Positions 47,768 to 60,149 of a stretch of 64,000 nucleotides of DNA are shown one piece after another. The stretch is from Hydractinia symbiolongicarpus (Eukaryota > Cnidaria > Hydrozoa > Anthoathecata > Hydractiniidae), in contig NC_079885.1 of the NCBI RefSeq assembly GCF_029227915.1, forward strand, positions 20,223,001-20,287,000. The letters run 5' to 3'. Position numbers and translations under genes: made by a program. The notes under the pieces were generated by a model. The model was not told the DNA's origin, did not search any database, and was given only the letters and a program-made list of their open reading frames with translations. Every line of letters starts with the position of its first letter. Position 1 is the first letter of the stretch.

Positions 47768-50121
47768 TAAAAAAATTTAATCGTGTTAATTTCCCACGAT
47801 TTGTAGGACCTTCGTGGGCCTTGAAGTGAATTAATTTCTGTCGGCGGACATTTTTTGTGTAGACTGAGTGAGTTATGCAAAAAAGCATAAGATGTACAAA
47901 TAACAATCTTGTATCAAGAATATTTAATCCGCATGAATAGTTTAGGAGACCTGTTGTATTTCCACCAATTCCATGCGTCTTTGGTCTTACAATAATTGTA
48001 CCATGCTAAAAAATGTTCAATAAATTGATGACTAAACCTCATCAAATAGTAATATTGATAAGTAGAAAAATTGATTGGTAGAAAAAATGGTTGTGTGGAA
48101 AGTTGGAAAGCAGTCTTTCTTAGAAGTCAAGCGAATTCTTTAATTGAAACTAAACGCAACTTAAAGAATGGCCATTTGTTAACACAGGTTGCTCACAGTG
48201 AGGTCTACAAGAATGCTAGCTAACTGGTTAATGTCTATAAATACCTGAGGTGATAGGATAATCTTACTGATTATCCGAACAGTAGTTTGAGCCTTGAATT
48301 AAATTGAATTAATTTTAAAAACTGAGCGTGGACTAAATTTGATGTGTTTTGACAAATTTCCACAATCTCATAAACTTTGCCTTATTTAAACATGGAAAAT
48401 GTTTGACCTATATATGGAAATTTCGACTGTTTAATTATTAGAAACTTTTTTAAAACTTTACGCCTTTTGTATTTTTATCCTTTTTTATACCATAGCTCCA
48501 TATTTGCTACATATGATACCTTTGTAAAAACAATAAAATTTATTGTGTGTTGTTGGGTTATGAATACATAGTGATAACAATTGTCTTGTTAGATATAATA
48601 AAAAAAGTAGAAGAAAGTAACTGACTATAGTAATTTCATCCACGAAAAATCTGTTATAATGTCAAACCAAGTTGTGGAATGTTTATATTTTAACCTGATT
48701 GCTTATTCCCTTACATCGTTTTTATGCTAATTTTAGATGTTTGCTAGCTATAGCTGTTCAACTCTGGCTGGTTTTTTAGCTACTTTTTTGCTTGTGTGCT
48801 AACAAACTTGACTTTTAGCTTATCTTGCTTTTCACAATATTATCTATATAAAAGTCGTGCATAAGTTATGCAAAATGCACCGGTCATTAGTGAGCAGGTT
48901 TTCGAAGAATTACTGGGTGTTTACATTTCGTGTTTTTTCAAATCATGGGTGTTTGATGTCACGCAATGACCTACTTACATAGCTATGTCGCTTATACAAT
49001 GTGGACACAGATGTACAAAAATATTGTTTAATTTAAGCATGCAGTATTTTTTTACCGCTGGTAATTTTCTCAACTTATTTAACTTGCTGAACGTGAATTT
49101 ATGTATATCATGTTTTTCTCCTTTACGGATCTCTTTCATGGGAATATATTATCCTTAATAAGGAAACGATAAATTTCAAATATACTGGGTATGGGTCTCA
49201 GGGGGTTACTTTCTGTCTGTGTACGAAGTTACCACTGTGTTTTGCATTCAGTGTACATTTGTTAACTACTTGATAGCCTTATAGGTGGTTGCACTACTGT
49301 GTGAGCATAAAACTAAAAAATCAGAGTTATTATTAAGATTTGATCCTGATTTTTTATGTCATCAATTTTATGGCCATCGATGGCTTTTGTCTATATTCAC
49401 TGCATATAGACTTGCTGAACAGGCCCCTAAGGCTTCTCATCAGTAAACTGCGGATAGCCTGACACATCATGCTGCATTATTTTAACATTTTTCCGTGGAG
49501 GCCAGCTTGCCATGCAATAGCTTAAAGTTCGCAAACTCAAAGCCGCGTTCTAGCGTTACAACAACATCGTATATCAAGGGTTGTTTTGATAAGTTGTTAC
49601 GATTTAGTGTTGACGATTAGTGACATTTTGTATATATGTGTCAGAAATGTCTTTCCAAAACGTTTTCCAAACAAATTTTCTTTTGGCGGCAACACTAAAA
49701 AATCAAATTAGTTAAATTTAGTTTCTGCGATTATTTCTAATGTAAACGAAAAAAAAACAAAAAAACCTTTAACCGTCATTCTCCCTTCAACTTACCCAAC
49801 AGTACAATTTATCTTTTATTATAATGGGAGGTCTTTTTTTCTTGCGATTAATTTATTTATCAGAGGATGCATGTCGTGCAAATCTGAATGTAAAACATTT
49901 GCTCGAATGATGGTGAAGAATGTTTTCTTCACTAACTTTGTGCTCGCCATTTTGATTTTAATTCATAGACTATTTCGGATGCGAGCAAGAAAATCATACA
50001 AAAGCGCACCTGCGTAAAAATTGTAAAAAGCTGATGGCTGATAATATAGTATTTTGTAATAATTTCTTCAACTTTCAGCACAATAAGCGAAGCAAGTGGC
50101 ATTTGGAAAAAATTGAAGATA
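47768..50121. other. No gene seen
   Basis: AT-rich intergenic DNA leading to the fibrinogen-related pseudogene. Confidence 0.45.
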
Positions 50122-51048
50122 ATGGCGGTTGTTTTTCTATTGATGGCCGTGATTGTAAAATTTAACATCATCGCTACCTTGGCACAAACTGATCTTAAAG
50201 GAAACATTAAAAGTCTTCCCTCTGAAGTAAATGCGTTAAAAACCAACCAACAACAGCTTATATACGAAGTAAAAGCTCTACAAACGAAAGTGGATACCTT
50301 TTCCAGTTACTGCCGCTTGTCACAAAAAGAGATTTGCGGACCGTGCACGTGCTTGGATGACTACACTCTACCACAAAAATATTACTGTGACTGTCAAAAT
50401 CTATAGTCGCAAAAAGACTGCTTACAACATTACCGAACAGGAGGAATTGTGGATGGTTTGTATTTGGTAAATATGAATCATTTAAGGTTGGTGCAAGTTT
50501 ACTGCAATCAAACAACAGACGGAGGTGGCTGGACGTTCAACGGAGAATGGACGGCACAGTCAACTTTTATCGAAACTGGCGTGAATACAAGACCGGTTTT
50601 GGAAAGCTTCAACATGAATTTTATCTTGGTAATGAAAATCTTTACTATTTAACCCTTTAAGCTTTGTATCCTAAAGGAAGTCAACTGCGGATAGATATAG
50701 TAGACTGGGACCAGAAAAAGATCTTCAAAGTACAGCTCTTTTCAAGTTGGTAACGAAAATACCAAACACACAATTCATCTTGTTGGATACTCAGGAAACG
50801 CTGGCGACAGTCTGACATATCACAATGGACAGAAATTTTCAACGCATGACAAGGACAACAACGCTGATAGTAGAAATTGTGCCCAAACTTATCGAGGGGC
50901 GTGGTGGTATCATTCCAATTTAAACGGCGAATACATACAGAATGATGCACCTAGCCCAGGGAAAGAGAGAGGTGTAATTTGGTATTTTTATAAGAGAACC
51001 TTTTCGTATTCCTTGAAATTTACGGAAATGAAAGTGAGGAGACTTTAG
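50122..51048 (+). pseudogene. Fibrinogen-related protein pseudogene
   Basis: A paralogue of the gene at 42,926. It keeps a signal peptide (MAVVFLLMAVIVKF start), a longer coiled-coil segment and an identical Cys-rich stretch (ICGPCTCLDDYTLPQKYYCD). It is broken by a TAG at 50404-50406, a 4-nt deletion after 50535 (gtgt lost relative to the intact copy), a TAA at 50658-50660 and further indels in the middle of the domain. The calcium-loop and GAWW regions are still readable to TAG at 51048. Parts such as 50,545-50,650 are almost identical to the intact gene, while other parts differ freely, which suggests patchy gene conversion or different constraint along the copy. Confidence 0.85.
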
Positions 51049-52003
51049 AAGAAATACATGAACACAAAATGTAACGTATTTGTTAAGCTTTTAAATTCTG
51101 AAACAATTCTGTAGCAGCCTGACAGAATAATGCTAAAATGGCGTACCTTCGCAGTAACGCAGTATGAGATAATGAAAATATCTTTAAATGTCTATGTTTT
51201 GATGCGGTGAGTACTTTTTGATGATATAATATAAAGGATCATCAAGCTAAATGCAAAGTTAGCGAAACATGGTTACAATTGAATACAAAAATACTCTTCT
51301 TTAGGCTTACCGAAAAAACGTAAAAATATGTAATAACAAGAAATCTTACCCTTTGCTAATGCATCTTTAAACTTCAAGTTATTCGCGATAAGGTAGGTTA
51401 GTTACACAATTATATCCAAAAGTTAGATATTGGTTATTACTCGGAACTACCCCTAAAAATCTCTGTGAAATTCTTTTAGTCAGAAAAATATAATAAATAA
51501 CTTTCTTGAAACACACAAGACAACTTTTTTTACCCCGGGGAATCTTTCTGAGAATTTTGATCACGTGATTAATCGGATAACCTGATTTTTTCAGTTTTTA
51601 CCCAAAATGGGAAAAAACGGATTTTTAAGCAATGGTTAGCTTTTATTGATACGAACTACCTAGAAACAGTAAATATGTTAATAACTTTTATTTGGCTGTT
51701 AGAATCTTTAAACAAGATGTTAAAATTTGCTCTGAAACGTACGTAACATGCTCGAAATACCCCGGACCGAAATAATGTTAAAGGACAATTCATTGACCGT
51801 ATCGTCAAGATGCATTTTAATCGTTTGTTTCTCTCCTGTGGAATTTGCTTCTTGGTAACAAGGAAAGGGACGTTTCGTGGTTAATGTTACCGTTTGCCGA
51901 ATCCATGTCAAAAATAACGAAGTTAGATAATATCTATGTACTGAGTACCTGAGTACTTCTTTCTAAAGCTTAAGTAAAAGTCTCTACTCTAACATGTAAG
52001 GGA
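51049..52003. other. No gene seen
   Basis: Short ORFs without motifs. Confidence 0.45.
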
Positions 52004-52121
52004 TTGGATTCGGTGGGCAGTGGATCCACGGGTTTGCCCGTCCTTTTTATACCGCATTACTTGCGCAGCTAAGCTACCATTTTTCGTGACAGAAAAATGC
52101 ATACGGGTATTATAATAAAGA
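52004..52121 (-). mobile_element. Helitron-like element, tandem member 1
   Basis: The minus strand starts TCTTTATTATAATACCCG at 52121 and contains ggtagcttagctgcgcaag, as in the 46,024 copy. Its 3' end is decayed (cccgtggatccac, then caccgaatcc), so the hairpin is shortened and CTAG is lost. Confidence 0.6.
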
Positions 52122-52314
52122 CTACTCGTTAACCCGTGGAAAAATCCACGGGGTCGCCCGTCGCGTTCGCTTGTCCTTTAAATTTACCCGTCGCAACAAA
52201 GTGGATAAAATATATCGCATTTGATATTCGTGCGCATTTTAAAAAGTTCGTGTTTCCGTTACGGGACGCCGCTTTCGCGGACACACAGACAGACGACGGC
52301 TACTATTAAATAGA
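52122..52314 (-). mobile_element. Helitron-like element, tandem member 2, 193 bp
   Basis: The minus strand starts TCTATTTAATAGTAGCCG at 52314. It has a longer interior with gcgaaagcggcgtcccg and ttgttgcgacgggtaaat, and ends with hairpin cccgtggatttttccacggg, then ttaacgagtag. Its 3' end directly abuts the 5' TC of member 1. Confidence 0.65.
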
Positions 52315-52380
52315 CTAGTCGTTAACCCGTGTAACCCGCCCGTTATGTATCGTATTTCGTGATATGTCGTATAGGGTATA
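52315..52380 (-). mobile_element. Helitron-like element, tandem member 3, partial
   Basis: The minus-strand end ...cgggttaacgaCTAG directly abuts the TC of member 2. Only the 3' part is recognisable; the 5' end was not found. Confidence 0.5.
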
Positions 52381-54293
52381 GGGCATCATTATCTGCAGGT
52401 ATTTTCTTCGGGATCATCTCATTGAAATTAAAAAGGGTGTTTAGAAAGTATACTAAATAAAATACCATCAAAGGTCTATTAAAAGAACAAGAAGTCTGAA
52501 AATAATTTATTCTTGTCTTGATGGAATATTCGTTCCGCAATCTCGATAGAAATCTCTTCTCACCAGAGCAACTCTGCAAAATTTGCGTTGAGCGTGTTCC
52601 AATGGTTTGCGATGGCCATAAGCCGAAGATGATAAAATTGGAACTTTCTTTGGTCTTTCCTGAAGTTAGAAAAATTCACAAGTAACTGTAATGCCCTTCG
52701 TTAAACGCTAGAATGAGTGCTAATTAAGAGCCGTAAACTGTGCCACACATCTAATTGGAGCGCTTTGATATAGGTATACAGTATGTCATAAATCGGATTT
52801 ACCCCCTAAATTACTATAGTGTTCTAGCTGTAATTATTTTCTACAAATCGCTTTTTCGCAAGTTTGACTGAAGTAAAAACACTTGTTGTTACTCCGCCAT
52901 AAAAAAAAACTGTCGGCTCCCGTAAAAATTTAAAAATTAGTCATTTTAAATAAAAAAAAGTCTATTGTTACAAAACTAACCGTGAGTCTAAAAAACCCTA
53001 GCTAAGTATCACATGTTAATTTACGCTGTTGTTTGCGTGACTCAATAAGACTCCCCGCCAAGTTTAAATTACAAGCTACCTAACTGCATTTAGCACAAGG
53101 AAGATTATTTGAAATCTGTAGCAGCCAACTCGTACTTGCTACTTCTATTTTCTAGCTACAGGAATTTAGCTAACAGCCAAGTTGCCGAATTCCACGTAGC
53201 AGCTTATTGTAAATGAGATTGGTGAAGAACACAAAAAAACACAATAACAATGACAAGACTAGCTACTTAGCTGGCTTTAGGACACTCTCTCCTCAAAATC
53301 TACGTTTCTAGCCAAATCTTAAAATTGGTTTGATTATGATTTATATATGGCTAGAACATGTGATAATATATTTAACTGACATGGAAGAACATATAAAAAA
53401 CAAATGTTACAAAAATAAAAATCTCTCAGAAGACAAAAAATTCAACAAAAAGACATATCAAAGTCAACGCCACACTTTTCAAAATGACCTTGTTAAAAAG
53501 TCTTTTACCGACCCCGATTTCCATCAACCCTTAATCTTGTCTCCTCCTCCTAATTTCATCACTTAGTCTGACAAAGTTTGATTCGATAAGTAAGCTGCGG
53601 AAAGAAGGTGGACTATAATGCTTGTCAAAGCATGTTAATTTGTTGGATCATACCTCAAAGTTGACATTCAATCCAAGCATATGTTTCCGATCGTCGCGTG
53701 TTAGTTTGCTATGGTAACCCTCCTCTGCATGAAATTGACGATCGTATGCAGACACCAAACAATGCTAAAATAAGTTTTAATTAATAGCTTGGAAAATTCC
53801 ACAAAAGTTAGCTATAATATTTCTCAGTCAAATCCCTCTATTCCACGTCAACTTAGGGACATTATTTTGAATTCCATGGTCGACAAATCGCTTTTTAAAA
53901 ATGGAAGGGACAATATAATAATTATGGAGGATCCAACATATGCCAGAGGTTGCTCTGGATTGTAAGAAATTATGAAAATTTTAAAATTCTACTGGTTTAG
54001 AAGGAATAGAATTTAGTATATTTGAAGCTAGCTGGGTATTCCTCCTTTGCATTCGTCGCCCAAGAAAACACTGAATCAAGAAACCATTGCATGCTTAAAT
54101 AGAAACTGTAACCTTTATAAGGGAATACATTTTTCAACCGCCACTGGTAAAATCTACTTGTTTACCTACTTTTCATTGTTGCAAGTTATTACCTCTTTGT
54201 TGTTATTAAAGTACGATAAATTCTTGACGTTGCCCAGTTTGAATTCTTTAATTTCCTTCCTCTCCTTTTCTGCACATTTATGATTCATATGAA
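52381..54293. other. No gene seen
   Basis: ORFs at 52,343 (minus), 53,330 and 54,047 have no recognisable domain. Confidence 0.4.
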
Positions 54294-54387
54294 TTAAACG
54301 TTGCCTCTAAAATGAACAATCAACAGCAAAGTGAAACTTTCAAATAAAGGTAAACCTGGACAAAGTGGGGAAAAATGCGTACGAACG

Positions 54388-54738
54388 TTAGTGTGAAAAA
54401 GGATTTTCAAAACATGTTCTGGTACGTTTAAAGTTACCATTTGTGATACACCGCTCAACTGTCTCATGTTGCGCCATAACCATAAGCAATCGATTTGCAC
54501 CTTCATAGTCTAATAGCGTGAGTCGATGAGGTTTGAAATCACGAGCTTTTGGACAGAGAGAGAACGCTCTACCACAAGGACACCAGTCGATTACAACGAA
54601 AAGATAAAATATAGGATGCGAAAAAACATTGACAATCCTAAGATCACATTTTAAGTGCAGTTGTAGTGAACACCATATGGCAACTGTTTGTGCTGTCCAA
54701 ATCTGGAGACAGTTTCTCGATGATTCTTTTGTTGTCAT
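54388..54738 (-). CDS. Unrecognised ORF with Cys-containing C-terminal segment
   Basis: A 116-codon minus frame. Its last 65 residues (WCPCGRAFSLCPKARDFK..., then LLDYEGANRLLMVMAQHETV, RCITNGNFKR and TCFENPF) look protein-like: balanced composition, four cysteines and a dense helical patch, unlike the surrounding low-complexity ORFs. The first half is less convincing. It could be a terminal exon of a secreted protein, or a decayed copy of one. No upstream exons, signal peptide or family could be identified. Confidence 0.3.
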   Translation of the reverse strand: MTTKESSRNCLQIWTAQTVAIWCSLQLHLKCDLRIVNVFSHPIFYLFVVIDWCPCGRAFSLCPKARDFKPHRLTLLDYEGANRLLMVMAQHETVERCITNGNFKRTRTCFENPFSH

Positions 54739-55866
54739 TTTCAGGTAATGGAACTGTGACCCTTTGACAACATATGCATTAATCAGATTGTAAATTATAT
54801 TTGCTGCAGAATATGTGGCCTCAATCTGGTATTTTTTATATTTTGATTTTATTTATTTATTTAAGAATAATTTATAACTAGGAGGTGGTTGCACGGATAA
54901 TTTTAGCCCGTGTTGAAATTTTAAGTCGGAACAGGTGAATAAAATGCATAATCCTACGCATTGTACTGCGCTACCATCTTTATAAATTAGATTCTGATTT
55001 TTTATAACTTGACTTCGGCTACGACTAGGCCGTCTTGACAAATGTTTAGCCTGGGCTGAGATAATTTCCAATCTTGTAATAGCAATACATTTTCAACCCA
55101 GCCCTGAGTTGAAGTTTAACCCAGGCTAAAATTCTCTATGTGATCAGCCCCTTAATTTATTTTTGTACCCAAACTGTAAGGGTATGGATTATGCATCCGC
55201 TTCCGTTAAAATTGAGTTGGAACGTGATCCGTCATGTAAGGGTTAAAGAAGCTACTGTGGTGACGTACATGAAAGTCAAGGTAATGGAGATAAAAGAAAA
55301 TTAAGAACGCTGTGTACAAAAACAACATCTAAAGTTATTCAAATATCACATTTGATACACAAATATAACTAAAGTTGATATGCCAAATACATTTGATATA
55401 AGTACTCACTTTGCTATTAAATCAAGTTTTCCAATGAAATAAACTTCAAACATTCTTGGATATTATTGCTGGCTTGCTATATTCTTCTAACTTTTGCATA
55501 TAACCGTGCAAGATCGTTGCACATAAAGCCAATCGAGACAATAATATTGCGACGGTTGGATTCCTATAGACGTTTTTATTATTATTTTGTGTTTGCTGTG
55601 TATGCTCGAAAGAGCCTTTTGGATAGCCGAAAAACACAATTCTTATCAATAAAATAAGTGCAAGAAACTGTTTTTAAGAAGCGAGAAAATAATATAGTCT
55701 TCTTTATGTTTTTTCTACCGCCTTCGTATAGCTAGACGTTCTAGAGTCAGCTTGACACTACAGATTGTTAATAACTGCATATCACTATTACAGAGCTGCA
55801 AGAAGGTTGTAAAGAAAAAAAAACATGAGCAGTTTACTGTGAAGCATATGTGTTATGAATTGTAGC
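54739..55866. other. No gene seen
   Basis: A short imperfect repeat of tttagcctgggctgag/tttaacccaggctaaaa lies near 55,047-55,130. Otherwise short ORFs only. Confidence 0.4.
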
Positions 55867-56110
55867 GGAGATGGTGTAGTGGTAGTGGACTTGTAATTTT
55901 CGGCGCACTTTAAATGCAGTGTTGTCAGCCCATTTGGTGCCATTCACTGATTGCTAACCGGCTTGTGTGGCAGGCAAGCAAGTTATAACAATGCTATACG
56001 TATCTCTGACGGTAATGCAGCGTAGTTACAGTCGAAAGGGAAGAAGAGCCAACCGTTAGGATGGAATCCCCAAGGACGTTAAAACTTCCCGTTACTTACT
56101 TACCTACTTA
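55867..56110 (+). mobile_element. Second SINE-like family, single copy here
   Basis: It begins ggagatggtgtagtggtagt, an A-box-like tRNA start, but I cannot see a clean B-box. It ends ggacgttaaaacttccc followed by a tail of cttacttacctactta. The layout of tRNA-like head, unrelated body and short-repeat tail suggests a SINE distinct from the one at 23.1 and 59.8 kb. Confidence 0.5.
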
Positions 56111-56677
56111 TTTTTAGATTTTTTAAAGCCAGAAAGTATTTCTGACTTCAAAGCAAATTGTTAAAAATGTCAGATTCATCAGAAAACACTCACAAAACTA
56201 TAAAATTTTCATTATTTTTATATTTCTCCGCAACTTTATTGAAACAATAATCATATTGACTTTTGAAGATAATTCAAACTTTAAGCCTTATAGTGCTCAC
56301 CCGTTTTTTAAAACGTTTTTTTTTTATCAAAAATAAGTAACTTTTTGAAAAACGAGTCGCAATCTAGTTGATTCTTGTTGAGACCATTTGAAAACCCCAA
56401 TCATCCTTTTCCTAAAATATTGGGAGCACCTTTCATGACAACACTCAGGATGGCGGTCCAGCTGGGGAAAGGATTTACCTGATTTTTGCCCGTACATATA
56501 AAATAAGACCGAAAAAAAGCTGAACTTCATACACTGCATATAGAAAAATATTCGATTCATTGAAGATCTTGCCTTATTTCAAGAAATTGACCCAACCCAC
56601 TGCCACGAAGTTTCACCTTTTTCAGTTGCGTTTTTACAGATATGAATAAGTCCAATCCAATTCCTCACCATTCTACC
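56111..56677. other. No gene seen
   Basis: AT-rich, no supported feature. Confidence 0.45.
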
Positions 56678-56948
<271 letters not shown>

Positions 56949-57228
56949 TTTGTTAAAGAAGGCTAGTTACAATGGCAGCTTAAAAACTGATGTGGACCTC
57001 CTGAAAATATAAAATTAAAAACAATACATTATATATACAAATATATGAAATTAAATGAACTTTACATAAAATTCTGTAGTTTAATAATACCGAGGCTCTA
57101 TAAAGAAATGATGTTTTTTAAATTGTGGCTGTTTGATGAGCATATTTTTTCGAGTGCAGCGAGTGGTCGATCGTTTTTCCGTATTCCAACAAAATAAATC
57201 GATTTCAAATCACCTGGTTCCATAAACC

Positions 57229-58011
57229 TTATTGAGTATAGCTTCTTTCCCTTGATGGAAAATCTTTACATATTTTATGTACCTGGTCATTCCAAGACAG
57301 TTTATTTTCAATGATAAGACCAAGACATTTTGTGGAGCTGGTAACACTAATTATATTTTCATTCAATTTAAAATGTAAATATGGACCGATGAACTGTTGA
57401 CGAGACATAAACATAATTTCTGTTTCACCTGCATGAATATTGAAGCCGTTCAGAGAAGCCCACTTGCTAACTTGATTTAATACTCTTTGGATTTCAAGGA
57501 AAGCTTGTTCAAACGAATCTGTGATACAAAACAATGTTGAATCATCAGCAAACATATCAGTCTCACCATCATCAACGCTATCAGGTAGATCATTGGAATC
57601 AATGGAGAAAAAACGAGGACCAAGTAGTGAGCCTTGAGGTACTCCAAACTCCACTTCCTCTGAAACTGATTTCTGTCCGTTCACAACAGTAAACTGATTC
57701 CGTTCACTAAGGTAGTCACTAAGCAAGGAATACATATTTCCTGAAATTCTAGAAGCTATCAATTTCTTTTCCAAGATATCATGTGAAACACAGTCAAAAG
57801 CTTTCCTATAATTGATGAACAGAGCAGCAACAATCTTTCCTTGATCAATGGCTTGAGGCGATATCTTAGTCATGTGTAATAGGGCATATTCTGTTGATCT
57901 ATTTGGCCGAAAACCCCACTGGTGTTCACTTATGAGGTTGAATTGGTTAAGATGATTGTCTATTTGAGCTGTAGGCATATTCTCAAAGATCTTACTAGGA
58001 ATACTTAACAC
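57229..58011 (-). pseudogene. Reverse transcriptase fragment of the LINE
   Basis: A 260-residue open stretch. QWGFRPNRST (31-40), NYRKAFDCVSHDIL (67-80), GVPQGSLLGP (123-132), FADDSTLF (154-161) and KCLGLIIENKLSWNDQV mark successive RT blocks. In motif A the catalytic Asp position (usually D in DYxKAFD) is Asn67, so the enzyme would be inactive even if translated. The frame continues upstream of its methionine for about 18 codons to a stop, so that methionine is not a real start. It ends early, without the thumb region. Confidence 0.8.
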
Positions 58012-58710
58012 TGTTACAGGGCGATAATTATCACAGTCTTGTTTCGAACCTTTCTTAAATATTTACTTTCCCTGTTTTCCAAATAGATGGATATTTAACT
58101 GAGTTTATAATTCCTTTAATTACTTCATAGAGGCCACAGCTTAGAGGTACAATAAGTTTTAAATGTTTTGCAGATATCTGATCAGCACCAAACGCTTTAC
58201 CTTCTGTTTTTAAATGATTTTTCATACAACTCACAGGAACAATCGATGGTGTTAATACATGGAGTTACTCTATATATGTGCTGTATACTATGGCTATGAT
58301 CAGGTGAAACGTTCCCATTTAACCTCTTGCCAACAGTTGCAAAGTGATGATTAAGTAAATTTGTCTTGGCTTGGTCATCTGAAATTGTTGTTCATCGTTT
58401 AGAGTAGCAATTTCACAATTTGATCTCTTACCCTGAAAATCATTTACAGTTTTCCAGAATGACTTACTACTTGATACGCCATTAAACTTTTCTTTCCAAT
58501 AATCCTTTTCTGCAAGACGAACGGTTTGTACATTTGTTCTTCAATTTCTTATATGCCTTCCATTCTGTTGAGCCTTTTGATGTTTTACGAGCTTTTAAGA
58601 GCAATTTGTGTCTGTTGTTTAGTTCTTTTCGTATTTCACCATTTAGTTAAGTTACTTTTTCTGACAGTTGCATGTTTTGTTACAATCGATTTATAGAAGT
58701 GTTCCCAATA

Positions 58711-59171
58711 CCAAAGTGAATCGTCAACATCATCAAAATAGAAAAAATCTGCCAAGGAACATTCTCAAAATCTTTTATTAATTTCGATTCATCAAGGCAC
58801 TTTGACACTTCGACGAATTTTGGTGTTCGCTTTGCTTTCTTAAAATTAAGTGATGTATACAGCACCAAAGTGAATCCTCAACATCATCGAAAATAGATCA
58901 AATCTGCCAAGGAACATTCTCAAAATCTTTTATTAATTTCGATTCATCAAGGCACTTTGACACTTCGATGAATTTTGATGTTCACTTTCCTTTCTTAAAA
59001 TTAAGTGATGTATACAGCACCAAAGTGAATCCTCAACATCATCGAAAATAGATCAAATCTGCCAAGGAACATTCTCAAAATCTTTTATTAATTTCGATTC
59101 ATCAAGGCACTTTGACACTTCGATGAATTTTGGTGTTCCTTTTGGCTTTTTAAAATTAAGTGATGTATACA
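58711..59171. repeat. Three tandem copies of ~155 bp inside the LINE
   Basis: Copies start at 58711, 58864 and 59020, each beginning ccaaagtgaatc and containing ggaacattctcaaaatcttt and aggcactttgacacttcga. A local tandem triplication of LINE sequence. Confidence 0.9.
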
Positions 59172-59569
59172 CCAAATGATGGTCGGAGATACATGGATCG
59201 TAACATCCAGTCAGACAAATATGAGATTTGCTGAAAAGTTGCGTTGTTGTAATGAGATCTATCTATCTGTTATACGTGTTGGTTGTTTAATCAAGTTCAC
59301 CAAATTAAACCTATACAAGGACTTTGCAAAACTGTTAGTTACCGCATTGTCAGTTTGTTTGAGTAAGACAAGTCATAGTTGAAATCTCCTAAAATAACCA
59401 TGTTTTTACGTTTTGAACATACTGATTCCAATATTGGCACCCATTTATTTAAGAATTTTTTTTCCCTTGGAGGTCGATAATTACAAGCTGCTAATGTCTT
59501 TTGAGAATTCACAATAACATTTAACCAGATGGATTCAATATTTACAATTTTATCAACACAGTCTGATTC

Positions 59570-59782
59570 TCATACATTTAAAGCATTGGAAATGTACATT
59601 AGACAACCTCTCCAGTGGTCTTTGCCGTTGTTCCGATCCTTGCGGTATATTTTATATCCTTCTATTGAGATTTCCGAATCACATATTTCCGTTGATAAAT
59701 GTGTCTCAGTTATGGCAAGAATGTCAAAGTTAACTTCATTTAATACAATTGCAACTTCATAAAGCTTTCTTCGCAGTCGCAA
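59570..59782 (-). pseudogene. LINE endonuclease (EEP-type) fragment
   Basis: The minus frame encodes LNEVNFDILAITETHLS, the N-terminal block of apurinic-like endonucleases of LINEs, in which ITETHL carries the metal-binding Glu, then GYKIYRKDRN. The preceding part of the protein is separated from it by the SINE insertion. Confidence 0.75.
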
Positions 59783-59799
59783 TCTATCTATCTATCAAT

Positions 59800-60149
59800 A
59801 GATAGATAGATTTGTGGCGCCGTAGATTAGTGGTTATAGCTCTCGTACTCTGTGCGGGAGACCGGGGTTCGATTCCTCTTGACGGCGATTCAACATAGGC
59901 GAGTGAATGTTACCATAGCCCCAGGTTAACCCAAGCCATGTGAGGGAAATTGGGAAGATGGCACACTGTGTGGGCCGTTGGATGTTGCCGGGAGTTGTCT
60001 AGTAGAGCGCGGGCTCTAATTGGGTCTGCGTAGCTCAAAATGAGCATTAAATACTCTAGGACTCTCCATCTACGCCATGGCCCTTCCTGGAAATAATAGA
60101 CATGGTATATCCCTCGATATTTGTGAGGCTAGCCATGTAAAATATGCAC
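59800..60149 (+). mobile_element. tRNA-derived SINE, copy 2, inserted in the LINE
   Basis: The head from 59816 reads ggcgccgtagattagtggtt, with B-box ggttcgattcc near 59,866. The body matches copy 1 as far as taaatactctaggactctcc (60,047-60,066). Perfect 10-bp flanks atctatcaat at 59790-59799 and 60150-60159 delimit the insertion. That leaves about 80 bp of extra 3' sequence not shared with the other copies, and a short (gata)n run before the head. Removing the insert brings LINE coding sequence back together. Confidence 0.85.
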
